Positions 25,274 through 34,578 of a stretch of 53,361 nucleotides of DNA are shown here, piece after piece. The notes beneath the pieces were generated by a model. It had not been told where the DNA came from, did not search any database, and was given only the letters and a program-made list of their open reading frames with translations. Both the position numbers and the translations under genes were made by a program. The stretch is from Acidobacteriota bacterium (GTDB lineage Bacteria > Acidobacteriota > Terriglobia > Terriglobales > Acidobacteriaceae): contig JAJYSV010000024.1 of NCBI GenBank assembly GCA_021793405.1, forward strand, positions 1 to 53,361, written 5' to 3'. The stretch's first letter is position 1. The number at the start of each line of letters is the position of its first letter.

Positions 25274-26566
25274 ATGGAAGAGGGAGCAAAGAAAATCGAT
25301 CGTCGCGAATTTATTGGTCAAGTCGGTATGGGCGTGGCTGCTCTAGGCGCGTTGCCCAGCACGCAACTGTTTGGATTGAATGCGCGGGCGATTGGAGCGA
25401 ACGATCGAATCCGTATCGGGTTGATTGGAGCCGGGGACCGCGGACAGCAGGACTTACGGGACGCTTTGAAGCAGCCGAATGTCGAGTGCGTAGCGGTTGC
25501 TGATGTTTTTTCGCATCGCCGTGAGCAGGTCAAGGGCTACCTGCCGGACGTCGAGACCTATGATGATCCACGGCGGTTGCTGGACCGCAAAGACATCGAC
25601 GCTGTCATCAATGCCACCCCTCTTCATTTGCACGCAAAGTATTTTCTAGCCACGCTAGCGGCGGGAAAGGATCTCTATTCCGAGAAGACGATGACCTGGG
25701 ATATTCCCGAAGCCGTGGCCTGTCGCAATGCAGCCAGAGCATCGAAGCAAGTGGTGCAGATCGGCCTGCAGCGCGAAAGTTCCGGGGAATTGGCCGACGC
25801 CAAACAGTGGATTCAGAATGGGTCGACTGGAAAAATCACAATGGTCGAATCGTGGATGAGCCGCAACACTCCCATTGGGCGCGGGCAGTGGGTGCGCCCG
25901 GTGCCGAGCGACTGCAACCCTGACCATGTCAACTGGGACCTGTTCCTCGACGGACGTCCGAAGATACCGTTCGACGGATACAAATTCATTAACTGGCGGC
26001 TGTTCTGGGAGTTTTCCGGTGGTAATGTGACCGAGAACATGGTCCATCAGATTTCATGGATCATCAGCGCGATGAACCTGCAAGTGCCGAAGGCCGCGAC
26101 CATGATGGGCGGCGTTTTTTCGGAAAAGGATGGACGCCAGGTTCCGGATACCATCGGCGTATCGCTTGAGTATCCAGACGACGTGCTGGTCTTGTGGCAA
26201 TCCACGTTCAGTAATAGCCGTTATGGTTTCGGAGAGCACTTCCTGGGAGACAAAGGCACCATCGAGCATGTAAGCGGCTCAACGGACATGGTACGGGGCG
26301 AGTCCAAGGAAAGCGTTCGTTACTACCCGGAGAAGATCAACAATCCAAGTGGAGCCGCAATCGAGGGACAAAATCCGGGCGTCAACCACATGGCGAACTG
26401 GTTTGCGTGTATTCGAGATCGCAGACAGCCGAATGCCCCGGTCGAAATCGGGTACCTGTCGGCCATCGCCGCGCATATGTCGAACCTGGCTTATTTGCAT
26501 CAGCGGCGCATCACGCTGGAAGAGGCTATAACGGCGAAACCGGAAGCGTGGATGCGGCCGTCCTAG
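25274..26566 (+). CDS. Tat-exported Gfo/Idh/MocA oxidoreductase
   Basis: A 430-residue NAD(P)-dependent sugar oxidoreductase. A Tat-like signal (DRREFIGQVGMGVAALGALP) precedes the Rossmann fold (GLIGAGDRGQQD). The catalytic-region Glu-Lys appears as YSEKTMTW rather than the usual EKP. The C-terminal domain includes FSGGNVTENMVHQISW, as in acidobacterial and planctomycete family members. It lies 88 bp after the two barrels and may follow them in a pathway. The stop codon falls within an 11-bp inverted repeat shared with the next, convergent gene. Confidence 0.88.
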   Translation: MEEGAKKIDRREFIGQVGMGVAALGALPSTQLFGLNARAIGANDRIRIGLIGAGDRGQQDLRDALKQPNVECVAVADVFSHRREQVKGYLPDVETYDDPRRLLDRKDIDAVINATPLHLHAKYFLATLAAGKDLYSEKTMTWDIPEAVACRNAARASKQVVQIGLQRESSGELADAKQWIQNGSTGKITMVESWMSRNTPIGRGQWVRPVPSDCNPDHVNWDLFLDGRPKIPFDGYKFINWRLFWEFSGGNVTENMVHQISWIISAMNLQVPKAATMMGGVFSEKDGRQVPDTIGVSLEYPDDVLVLWQSTFSNSRYGFGEHFLGDKGTIEHVSGSTDMVRGESKESVRYYPEKINNPSGAAIEGQNPGVNHMANWFACIRDRRQPNAPVEIGYLSAIAAHMSNLAYLHQRRITLEEAITAKPEAWMRPS

Positions 26567-26595
26567 CGTGATGGCACAGAGGGACCATCACGCTA
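26564..26595. terminator. Shared bidirectional terminator hairpin
   Basis: TAGCGTGATGG (26564-26574) and CCATCACGCTA (26585-26595) form a perfect 11-bp stem with a 10-base loop. Its outer triplets are the stop codons of the two convergent genes: the TAG of the oxidoreductase and, on the other strand, the TAG of the permease. No T-tract follows, so termination may need extra factors, or the hairpin may protect 3' ends. Confidence 0.6.
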
Positions 26596-27339
26596 ATTCA
26601 AGACGGGCAGCAACGAGGCGCGTCCGACGATAAAGATGATGCCCATGGCGAGGCTGTAGATCGCCGTCAACGCGGAAACGACGCGGAGAAATTTTGGGCG
26701 ATGGCGCGACATGCCAAACAAACCCGCGGCCGATGCAGTCATGATTGCATTCATCGTCAACAGGCCGATGAGAAACATTGCCAGGCCCAGCATACCCAGG
26801 GCAGCTCCACCCAGGTTGGCGGCAAGCAGGAAAATCATCAATTGGCTTGGAGTTTCAGCGCCGAGCCCATGAACGATGCCAATCACAAATACTGACCGTA
26901 CGTCGAAGTTGCGGGGCGCGGAGTACGCTTCTGGCGGCACTCCGTCTTCGCGGCGCTTGAAAACCAATCGCGCTCTATGATAGCCGGCGTGCAACAGCAT
27001 GTAGCGGCTTTTCGGCAACGTGTCTTCGGGGCGAAACACCAGTGTTCCCAGCACGTAGATGCCGAGAAGCAGCAGAGTAAAACCGACCAGGCGTTCCGCC
27101 CACCGATCGATGCCAGCGGGCAGGTTGATTCCCAGCACGATGACGATGGAACCAAGTGCAGCTACGGTGATGGCATGGCCGAGTGCATACACCATGCCGA
27201 GTTTCATGGCGAGGCGTTTAGAAGATTGAACGCTGACGACATCTGTGATTGCGGCGATATGGTCGTAGTCGAAGCCGTGGCGAAAACCCAGCACGGCTGC
27301 GGTGAACAAGGCGGCGTAAAGGGTGGTATGCGTCGTCAA
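26593..27339 (-). CDS. Nickel/cobalt permease-like membrane protein (NicO/HoxN type)
   Basis: A 248-residue integral membrane protein with about six hydrophobic helices. The first helix holds RHGFDYDHIAAITD (His21, Asp24, Asp26, His27), close to the H-x4-DHI metal signature of NiCoT nickel transporters. A second motif is VHGLGAETPSQ. It is the last of a run of minus-strand genes after hypF-C-D-E, which makes nickel supply for NiFe-hydrogenase maturation the likely role. The start is TTG with AAGG upstream. Specificity for nickel rather than cobalt is inferred from context only. Confidence 0.8.
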   Translation of the reverse strand: MTTHTTLYAALFTAAVLGFRHGFDYDHIAAITDVVSVQSSKRLAMKLGMVYALGHAITVAALGSIVIVLGINLPAGIDRWAERLVGFTLLLLGIYVLGTLVFRPEDTLPKSRYMLLHAGYHRARLVFKRREDGVPPEAYSAPRNFDVRSVFVIGIVHGLGAETPSQLMIFLLAANLGGAALGMLGLAMFLIGLLTMNAIMTASAAGLFGMSRHRPKFLRVVSALTAIYSLAMGIIFIVGRASLLPVLN

Positions 27340-27408
27340 AGTACCTTTCGTAAAGGATTGCCGGTTGATTCAATTCGGATTTCGGCGCAATTCGCCGCAT
27401 AGCCAGTG

Positions 27409-28566
27409 CTAGCAAATTCGTGGGAGCTGCTCGCCGAACATGACATCTAGAATGCGCGTGCCACCGACACCGGTCTCCATCCTCACCATGCCTGGATGTT
27501 CGGAGATTACTTCTCCAATAATCATCGCATTCTGACCCAGTGCATGGTTGCGCATTTGCTGGAGGACGGAGTCCGCCGCTTCCGGGGCGACGATGGCGAC
27601 AAGCTTTCCTTCATTCGCTACGTATAACGGATCGAGTCCTAGGATTTCGCAGGCGCCTCGGACGCTTTCCCGCACTGGAATGGAAGATTCGCGAAGGAAC
27701 ATGCCGACTTTGGATTGGGAAGTAATCTCGTTCAAAGTTGTCGCCACGCCTCCGCGCGTTGGATCGCGCAGGCAGTGGATGGGATGCTCGCTCTGATTCG
27801 CGCCGATCGTGTCGCAGGCATCGAGCATCGCATCGACGAGTCCATGCAAGGACGCGCAGTCGCTTTCGATGGCGCCTTCAAATTCCAGGTTCTCCCGCTG
27901 AGACATAATCGCCATGCCATGGTCGCCAATGAACCCGCTTAATAAAATCTTGTCACCGGGACGGGCGCGGCTGGCGGAAATGTCGACGGGGCGTTCGATT
28001 ATGCCGATGCCTGTCGTAGTGATAAAAATCTTGTCGCCTTTGCCGCGATTTACAACCTTGGTATCGCCGGTCACGAGCTGGACTTGAGCCGCGCACGCAG
28101 CGGTACCCATCGAGTCGACAACGCGGCGCAAGTCTTCGGCGGCCAGCCCTTCTTCCAGGATGAACGCAGCCGCCAGATACAGTGGGCGCGCGCCACTCAT
28201 CGCCAGATCGTTGACTGTTCCGTTGATGGCAAGCGTTCCGATATCGCCGCCGGGGAAAAAAATCGGCGTGACCACAAAGGAATCGGTGGTGAAGGCAAGC
28301 CGGCTGCCGTTGATTTGAAGCACGGCCTGATCGTCGAGTTTGTCGAGGATTGGATTGGTGAACGCGGGCAGAAATACTTTGTTGATCAACTCCGCTGTAA
28401 GCTTGCCGCCGCTGCCATGACCGAGGACAATATTTTTATGTTGAAAGATTGGCAGGGGACAGCTTCCTAGCAACGGAGAGGGGATCTCAGCAGCCTGATT
28501 TGCGGAATCGGGTTGCGAATTCGCGTCGGTGGCGGGTTGGTTCTCCGCGGAGTTCGGTCGATTCAC
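27409..28566 (-). CDS. hypE: Hydrogenase maturation protein HypE
   Basis: A 385-residue enzyme that dehydrates the carbamoyl group on its C-terminal Cys to a thiocyanate, the source of the CN ligands of NiFe hydrogenase. The PurM-like fold shows [38 protein letters not shown] and [15 protein letters not shown]. The C-terminus is PRIC with the essential Cys last. The N-terminus is about 40 residues longer than usual, low in complexity and rich in Asn, Pro and Ser. The GTG start overlaps the hypD stop (GTGA), giving translational coupling. Confidence 0.95.
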   Translation of the reverse strand: MNRPNSAENQPATDANSQPDSANQAAEIPSPLLGSCPLPIFQHKNIVLGHGSGGKLTAELINKVFLPAFTNPILDKLDDQAVLQINGSRLAFTTDSFVVTPIFFPGGDIGTLAINGTVNDLAMSGARPLYLAAAFILEEGLAAEDLRRVVDSMGTAACAAQVQLVTGDTKVVNRGKGDKIFITTTGIGIIERPVDISASRARPGDKILLSGFIGDHGMAIMSQRENLEFEGAIESDCASLHGLVDAMLDACDTIGANQSEHPIHCLRDPTRGGVATTLNEITSQSKVGMFLRESSIPVRESVRGACEILGLDPLYVANEGKLVAIVAPEAADSVLQQMRNHALGQNAMIIGEVISEHPGMVRMETGVGGTRILDVMFGEQLPRIC

Positions 28567-29702
28567 GCAACGCCCCCGACAGAATGAACCGGGATGTCGA
28601 CGCTCTCATTCTTTTTCAGGTGGCGGCCATAAGCGTAGTAGGCCGCGCAGGCGCCTTCGGCGGAGACCATGGTTGCACCAAGCGGGCTTTGCGGTGTACA
28701 CAGGGTGCCAAACGCGGGACAGTCTTTCGGCTTTTTGATCCCGCGCAGAATTTCTCCGCTGATACAAATCTCCGATTCGCGCGTGTCGATCTGCGCCACG
28801 TCGAACAGCTTCTCGGCATCGTGTTCGGCGAATTCCGGCCGCAGATGATAGCCACTCTTCGGGATGGTGCCGATGCCGCGCCACTTTCTATCGCCGATTT
28901 GGAAGACCTGAAAGACCAATTTCTGTGCCGGCTTGTTGCCATCGCGACCGAGAATGCGGGAGTATTGATTTTCAACTTCGCCGCGCTCCGTCTCCAACTG
29001 ACGAATCGTCATCAATGTGCCTTGCAGAATATCAAGAGGCTCGAAACCGGTAATCACAATCGGCACATGGAAGCGCGCGCTGATGGGTTCGTACTCCTCA
29101 TAGCCCATGACCGCGCAAACGTGTCCGGGGCCAAGAAATCCCTGGACTCGGTTCTGCGGAGATTGGAGGATGGCCGCCAGCGCGGGAGGCACGAGAACGT
29201 GCGAAACCAGCAGGGACACGTTTTTCAGCCCATCCTGCCTGGCGCGCCAGGCTAGCATTGCGTTGGCGGGAGCGGTGGTTTCAAATCCAATGGCGAAGAA
29301 GACCACCTTCTTGTCCGGATTGGCTTGTGCGATCTTGATGCAATCGAGGGGGGAATAGACGACACGAACGTCGCCGCCCTCGGACTTGATGGTGAACAGG
29401 TCACCCTCCGATCCGGGCACGCGCAGCATGTCTCCGAAGGAACAGAAAATGACATCCGGACGGCGCGCAATCGCGTGGGCCTTGTCGATCATTTCCAGCG
29501 GCGTCACACAGACTGGGCAGCCCGGTCCATGGACCAGTTCCACTCCGTTTGGCAGCAGATCGTCGATCCCATTTCTGACGATGGAATGAGTCTGACCGCC
29601 GCAGACTTCCATAATGACCCAAGGCTTGGTTTGCACGCGGCGAATTTCGTCGACGACTTTGCGAGCGATTCGGCTATCACGATATTCATCCAGGTATTTC
29701 AT
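28563..29702 (-). CDS. hypD: Hydrogenase maturation protein HypD
   Basis: A 379-residue iron-sulfur scaffold on which Fe(CN)2CO is assembled with HypC and HypE. Motifs are [41 protein letters not shown] and the C-terminal 4Fe-4S region with Cys in [21 protein letters not shown] and [10 protein letters not shown]. An upstream start (29741) is possible, but ATG at 29702 follows AAGGAGG at ideal spacing and gives the usual MKYLDEYRD. It overlaps the end of hypC by 17 bp. Confidence 0.95.
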   Translation of the reverse strand: MKYLDEYRDSRIARKVVDEIRRVQTKPWVIMEVCGGQTHSIVRNGIDDLLPNGVELVHGPGCPVCVTPLEMIDKAHAIARRPDVIFCSFGDMLRVPGSEGDLFTIKSEGGDVRVVYSPLDCIKIAQANPDKKVVFFAIGFETTAPANAMLAWRARQDGLKNVSLLVSHVLVPPALAAILQSPQNRVQGFLGPGHVCAVMGYEEYEPISARFHVPIVITGFEPLDILQGTLMTIRQLETERGEVENQYSRILGRDGNKPAQKLVFQVFQIGDRKWRGIGTIPKSGYHLRPEFAEHDAEKLFDVAQIDTRESEICISGEILRGIKKPKDCPAFGTLCTPQSPLGATMVSAEGACAAYYAYGRHLKKNESVDIPVHSVGGVA

Positions 29703-30006
29703 CGCGGCCCTCCTTGCCTCCGATTGTTTTCGTCGGCGCACGGTTTTCCTGTTCCTCCACGACTGGCGCCATCAGTTCCGTCAACTGGTCCATCTCTTCC
29801 AACAATTGGTAAGTGCGGTGCGCTTCTTCCTCATCAACCTTGCTTATGGCGAATCCGACGTGGACCAGAACGTACTCACCGATCTTGGTGTCCGGCACAT
29901 ACTCCAGGCAGGTTTCGCGGACGATGCCGCCGAACTGCACTTTCGCCATTCGCATACCATGCCGATCGAATGCTTCCACGACTTTTCCGGGGATGGCCAG
30001 ACACAT
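29686..30006 (-). CDS. hypC: Hydrogenase maturation chaperone HypC
   Basis: A 106-residue chaperone beginning [11 protein letters not shown], where Cys2 binds iron, then [15 protein letters not shown] and [22 protein letters not shown], the full HypC/HupF domain. A ~20-residue charged tail overlaps hypD. AAGGAGG precedes the ATG. The gene lies 15 bp after hypF. Together with hypD and hypE it makes the CN/CO-iron centre. Confidence 0.95.
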   Translation of the reverse strand: MCLAIPGKVVEAFDRHGMRMAKVQFGGIVRETCLEYVPDTKIGEYVLVHVGFAISKVDEEEAHRTYQLLEEMDQLTELMAPVVEEQENRAPTKTIGGKEGRDEIPG

Positions 30007-30021
30007 ATCTTGCCTCCTTGT

Positions 30022-32382
30022 CTATTCTTCCTGACGCAGAATTTCATTCGCAATCGCCGCTTGCCCAAGAGAGATTCCTCCGTCATTGGGCGGGACCAGT
30101 GCGTGCAGGAAAACCTGAAACCCATCACTATCTAAGTCTCTTACAGTGCTATTTAGCAAATACATATTTTGAAACACTCCGCCGCTGAGGCAAACACGGG
30201 TCAGTCCTTCCTGCTGGCGAAGGCGCCGGCAGAGCTCGAGAATGGCGGCGGTAATTGTGTTGTGAAAGCAGGCCGAAATATAGCCGACTGGCTTGCGCAG
30301 AGTAAGATCGCGCACAATTTCTTGCAGCATCGGCCGCATATCCAATTGCATTGGCTCAGTTTGTTCTATATGGAAGGAATAGCTTAGGCTTACTCCCGGC
30401 TGCGCTGCCGATTCCAGGGCAATGGCGGCCTGGCCTTCAAAGGTAACTTCTGAGCCCAGCCCGACCATGGCAGCCACGGCATCGAACAACCGGCCGCTGG
30501 AAGAGGTTTCAATGGTCTGGATGTGGCGGGCGATCATGGCATCGACCAGGGCGACTTGTTTTTCCGGGACATCCTCGAGAAAATCGAGCGCCGGCAGTGG
30601 ACTGGAGCCGAATGCGTCCCGCACATAGCTGAGTGCCATGCGCCAGGGTTGGCGCACCGCCGCATCGCCGCCGGGCATGGGGAGATAGCGCAGGTGCGCA
30701 CGCCGCTCGAATCCGGCCAGGTCGGCAATGAGGAATTCTCCGCCCCAGATTTTTCCGTCGGTCCCATATCCCGTGCCATCGAACGCGACGCCAATCACTT
30801 TGCCTCGCACATGATTTTCCGCCATGCAACTGGCAATGTGGGCGTGATGGTGCTGCACGCCAATCTTGCGCTCAATCGGCAAATCCTGCGCGAACCGAGT
30901 GCTGCGATAGTTCGGGTGCAGGTCATAGGCCACGGCCCGCGGCTCGATGCGAAAAAGCTTTTTCAGGTTGGAGAGAGTTTCCTGAAAGAAACGCAATGTC
31001 TCGTAATTTTCAAGGTCGCCGATGTGCTGGCTGAGGATTGCGTAGCGGTCTTTCGTCAGGCAGAAGGTATGCTTCAATTCGGCGCCGCAGGCCAATGTTT
31101 CGCGCAGCGGAGTTCCGAGAGCGACCGGCTGCGGCACATATCCGCGGGAGCGTCGCAGGACGCGCTCGCGCCCGTGAAATGTGCGCACTACGGAGTCGTC
31201 GGCGCGCATATAAATATCGCGATTGTGGAACACGAACCAATCGGCCACCGAACCGAGCCTCTGCCATGCTTCTTCGTTCGCTGTGACAATCGGTTCCTCA
31301 CTGAGATTGCCGCTGGTCATGACCAGCGCAGGGAACTCCGAGGGCTGCCGGGGGGAATCGCTGAAGAGAAGATAATGCAAGGGCGTATACGCCAGCATGA
31401 CGCCGAGGGAATCGTTGCCGGGCGCAATTGACGGCGAGAGCCTCGACTCGCGGCGACGCGGCAGAATCACGATGGGCCGGCGCGGGCTCTCCAAGGCTGC
31501 GCGGTCGGCATCCGCGACGACGCAGAACGTTTTCACCGTGGCGAGGTCGCGCGCCATCAATGCAAACGGTTTATCGCTGCGGCGTTTGCGATGGCGCAGC
31601 AAATCGACGGCGGTATCGTTCTGCGCATCGCACGCGAGCAAAAATCCTCCCAGGCCTTTGATCGCTATCAGTTGGCCGGCACGCAACAAGTCTCGGACCT
31701 TTCGCAGGGTGGCGAGGGAGGAATTTTGACTGTTGGAAAAGTCACTGGCCGCGGGCAGATGCGATCCGGCGCCATGCTGGCGATTTTCGACCAGCACCAG
31801 GGAGGGGCCGCATGCCGGGCAGGCATTTGGCTGGGCGTGGAATCTGCGGTTGCCGGGATCGTCATATTCCGACTGGCATAGGTCGCACATGCGAAAGGGG
31901 GCCATCGTCGTTTTCGAGCGATCGTAGGGTATGTCCTGAACGATGGTGTAGCGCGGGCCGCAGTTGGTGCAGTTGGTGAAGGGATAGCCGTAGCGGCGGT
32001 TTGCCGGGTCGCTGAAGTCACGCCAGCAATCTCCGCAGGTGGCCACGTCTGGAGAGATCAGCGAAAAAGCGTGGTCTTGGTCCACGAGGCTTTCACGGAT
32101 GAAAAAATCGCTTGCATTTTGCAAGGGAACTTCGGTCAGGGAGATCTCCGTGATCTGCGCCAACGGGGGTGGACTGGTTCGGAGGGTGGCTAGAAATTGA
32201 TCAATGCCACCGTCCGAGCCTTCCACCTCGACGGTCACACCGGACGAGGAGTTGAGGATGTAGCCGGCCAATCCGAGGGAATGCGCCAGGTTGTAGACAA
32301 ATGGGCGGAAGCCGACACCCTGCACCACTCCCCGAATGAAGATGCGCTTACGTGCTGTCGGGAGTGAGCGGGTTGTGGCCAT
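30022..32382 (-). CDS. hypF: Carbamoyltransferase HypF
   Basis: A 786-residue multidomain protein that moves carbamoyl from carbamoyl phosphate to HypE. In order: acylphosphatase domain (FIRGVVQGVGFRPFVY, about 14-100), two zinc fingers (CGDCWRDF...NCTNCGP and CDLCQSEYDDP...CPACGP), a YrdC-like ATP domain (IAIKGLGGFLLACDA), then the Kae1-like carbamoyltransferase domain (HHHAHIASCMAEN, GVAFDGTGYGTDG, CLSGGVFQNMYL). Length is normal, with no broken domain. It is first in the minus-strand hyp run. AGGAT precedes the ATG. Confidence 0.96.
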   Translation of the reverse strand: MATTRSLPTARKRIFIRGVVQGVGFRPFVYNLAHSLGLAGYILNSSSGVTVEVEGSDGGIDQFLATLRTSPPPLAQITEISLTEVPLQNASDFFIRESLVDQDHAFSLISPDVATCGDCWRDFSDPANRRYGYPFTNCTNCGPRYTIVQDIPYDRSKTTMAPFRMCDLCQSEYDDPGNRRFHAQPNACPACGPSLVLVENRQHGAGSHLPAASDFSNSQNSSLATLRKVRDLLRAGQLIAIKGLGGFLLACDAQNDTAVDLLRHRKRRSDKPFALMARDLATVKTFCVVADADRAALESPRRPIVILPRRRESRLSPSIAPGNDSLGVMLAYTPLHYLLFSDSPRQPSEFPALVMTSGNLSEEPIVTANEEAWQRLGSVADWFVFHNRDIYMRADDSVVRTFHGRERVLRRSRGYVPQPVALGTPLRETLACGAELKHTFCLTKDRYAILSQHIGDLENYETLRFFQETLSNLKKLFRIEPRAVAYDLHPNYRSTRFAQDLPIERKIGVQHHHAHIASCMAENHVRGKVIGVAFDGTGYGTDGKIWGGEFLIADLAGFERRAHLRYLPMPGGDAAVRQPWRMALSYVRDAFGSSPLPALDFLEDVPEKQVALVDAMIARHIQTIETSSSGRLFDAVAAMVGLGSEVTFEGQAAIALESAAQPGVSLSYSFHIEQTEPMQLDMRPMLQEIVRDLTLRKPVGYISACFHNTITAAILELCRRLRQQEGLTRVCLSGGVFQNMYLLNSTVRDLDSDGFQVFLHALVPPNDGGISLGQAAIANEILRQEE

Positions 32383-32550
32383 GGGAAATCCTGCGCCGTG
32401 TGCGCGAAGCCCGGGTTGTGCCCAAGTCTACCGCTGCAATCAGGGTATATGAGAGGGGAAGTTGTCGGCGAACGTTGTCTCTAGACCCGCAGGCCCCTTA
32501 TCCACCGTCTTTTTGAGTGAGGAATTGAGGAGTCGCACATCGCGCAGAAG

Positions 32551-32922
32551 ATGTTTGGCATCTATCTCCGGATGAAATGGATTGTTGTTGCGGTATTCGG
32601 CCTGGTGGGTCTGAGCGGTTGCACTGCGCCGAATCCAAGTCCCGCTCAAATACGTCAGGATACCGCGAATGCTACGGCGGAGGCGGCTCGCGATAGCAAG
32701 GCGGTCGCGCAAGGAATTGTCGAGGGACTGAGGAGGAAAGGGCCGCTGAACATCAATCGCGCAAGCAAGTCGGACCTAGAAACATTGCCCGGAATCGATA
32801 GCACTGCCGCAGACAGAATTATTGCCGGCCGTCCGTATAACAATTCGGCGCAGTTACTTCGGCGGCACATCGTGACGCGAGCGGAATACGACCGAATCTC
32901 AAGCCGGATCGAGGCGCATTAA
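32551..32922 (+). CDS. Helix-hairpin-helix lipoprotein, ComEA-like
   Basis: A 123-residue protein with a lipoprotein signal ending VGLSGC and a helix-hairpin-helix DNA-binding motif LNINRASKSDLETLPGIDSTAADRII (about 74-99). That combination resembles ComEA, which binds incoming DNA at the membrane, but competence genes are not nearby. The alternative start at 32572 (MKWIVVAV) would give a tighter signal peptide. No strong ribosome site is visible before either. It lies alone between divergent hypF and the convergent sulfatase. Confidence 0.8.
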   Translation: MFGIYLRMKWIVVAVFGLVGLSGCTAPNPSPAQIRQDTANATAEAARDSKAVAQGIVEGLRRKGPLNINRASKSDLETLPGIDSTAADRIIAGRPYNNSAQLLRRHIVTRAEYDRISSRIEAH

Positions 32923-32991
32923 CGCCGGCATTGACGCGAATTCGGTGCTGTCTGCATGCATCCGGCCTCGCAGAGCGATGCACCGGCTGTC

Positions 32992-34503
32992 TCAGACCAT
33001 CGATAAATTTGTCTGGGACGCGGCCAGCAAGCGGGTCAGTTCAGTTTTCATTTGCCCCAATACCTCCCGATTCGACGCCTCGGCGATTACGTTCTTCTCC
33101 TCCTTGGGATCCGATGAAAGGTCGTACATCTCGTCCATGCCAGAGAGCGTCGGATAGTGAATGTACTTCCACTTGCCTTGGGAAACGGATTGCCAGTCGG
33201 GTACGCCTGGAACGAATTTCTCCAGGAAATATTCACATAGAAAAGAATCCCGCAATGGAGCGTCGGAGTTGCGGAGGACGGGGAGCAAGGAACTTCCGTG
33301 CATCGGCGTGGGGGACTTCACTCCGGCGAGATCGAGCAGCGTCGGAGCAATATCGATATTGAGCACGTTCTGATTCCGTTCGCTTCCTGCGGGAATCAGT
33401 TTTGGATAGCGCATCAAGAGGGGCACGCGAACGGATGGCTCGTAGGCCCATCGCTTCTCTTCCTTTATTCCATGCTCGCCCATGAGATAGCCATGATCGC
33501 TGGTGAAGATGAGGATCGTGTTGTCCAGTTGCCCAGTGCGCTCCAAGGCATCGAAGATCATCCCGACGCCTCGATCCATCGAAGCGACGCAACGTGCGCG
33601 GTCGCGGGTTACAGAAGCGAGATCCGAGGGACGGCCAAACCGGGATTCCATGGGTTCGGGCGTGACCCCCTCAACACGCAGCACATCGACCGGAGGCGGA
33701 TTGAGATGCAGAACCGGCTTGCCTTCCAGATCGCCAGCGGTGATGGCCGGCACATCGTAGGGCGCGTCTTTGTAGAGTTCGTCGTCTTGCGGGGCTGGCA
33801 GGTAGGGAAGATGCGGCGCCTTGTGTCCAATGTGCATCACGAACGGCTTGCTGTGCGGTTGCTCAATGAAATTGACGGCATACTCATTGAGAAAATCTGT
33901 GGTGTATCCACGCTTTTGCTCGCGGACGCCGTTGACGTTGAAGATAATGTTTTGGTAGAGGCCAACTGCTTTGAAGCTGACCCAGTAATCGAATCCGGGG
34001 CGCACTGTGTCGTCGAATCCCATGTGCCACTTGCCTACAAAGGCGCTCTCATAGCCGTCGTTGAAGAGAATGCGTGAGAAGGTGGGCAGCCGATGGCTAA
34101 GTTCAGCCTCGCCATCCTTATCGTTGTTCACAATCCGATGGCTATGGACATACAGCCCGGTTTGATAGCTGGCGCGGCTTGGAGAGCAAAGAGGCGTGGT
34201 GCACCGCGCGTTGTTAAACTTCACCCCTTCCCGGGCAATCCGGTCCAGATGCGGTGTCTTCGCATATGGGTGGCCGGTACAGGAGAGGTCATCATACCGG
34301 AGGTCGTCCGCAATGATGAATATCATGTTGGGCCTTGGGTCACCTTGTCCAGATTTGGGTGAGCGCGGCGCAGCGGTATGGGACTGCGTCTTGGCCGCTC
34401 CAAGCGCAAGTGCAGCGCTGGCGGGCGCCGTTTGAGCGGCGGCCAGAAGAAGCCCAGAATTGAGCAGGCTGCGTCGAGTGATCTTCGTGTCTCTATTTAT
34501 CAT
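32992..34503 (-). CDS. Secreted sulfatase (formylglycine type)
   Basis: A 503-residue family S1-like sulfatase. A Tat-type N-terminus (KITRRSLLNSGLLLAAAQTAPA) precedes MIFIIADDLRYDDLSC (metal Asp pair at 66-67). The formylglycine motif C-x-P-S-R is intact as LCSPSRAS with Cys106. Later motifs are FVGKWHMG, FTSDHGYLMGEHG and the C-terminal YDLSSDPKEEKN. It desulfates a sulfate ester, likely a glycan, in the periplasm; the formylglycine-generating enzyme is not in the window. AGGAG precedes the ATG. Confidence 0.93.
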   Translation of the reverse strand: MINRDTKITRRSLLNSGLLLAAAQTAPASAALALGAAKTQSHTAAPRSPKSGQGDPRPNMIFIIADDLRYDDLSCTGHPYAKTPHLDRIAREGVKFNNARCTTPLCSPSRASYQTGLYVHSHRIVNNDKDGEAELSHRLPTFSRILFNDGYESAFVGKWHMGFDDTVRPGFDYWVSFKAVGLYQNIIFNVNGVREQKRGYTTDFLNEYAVNFIEQPHSKPFVMHIGHKAPHLPYLPAPQDDELYKDAPYDVPAITAGDLEGKPVLHLNPPPVDVLRVEGVTPEPMESRFGRPSDLASVTRDRARCVASMDRGVGMIFDALERTGQLDNTILIFTSDHGYLMGEHGIKEEKRWAYEPSVRVPLLMRYPKLIPAGSERNQNVLNIDIAPTLLDLAGVKSPTPMHGSSLLPVLRNSDAPLRDSFLCEYFLEKFVPGVPDWQSVSQGKWKYIHYPTLSGMDEMYDLSSDPKEEKNVIAEASNREVLGQMKTELTRLLAASQTNLSMV

Positions 34504-34578
34504 GGTTTCTCCTCTGCGAATTATCCGATTTATTTCTGTTGCCTGCCCTCTGAATAATTTAACCGAAGTATCACGATC

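Noticed and set aside
28449-29255. Plus-strand frame of 268 codons over hypD
   Set aside because: Antisense to strongly conserved hypD with no motif of its own.
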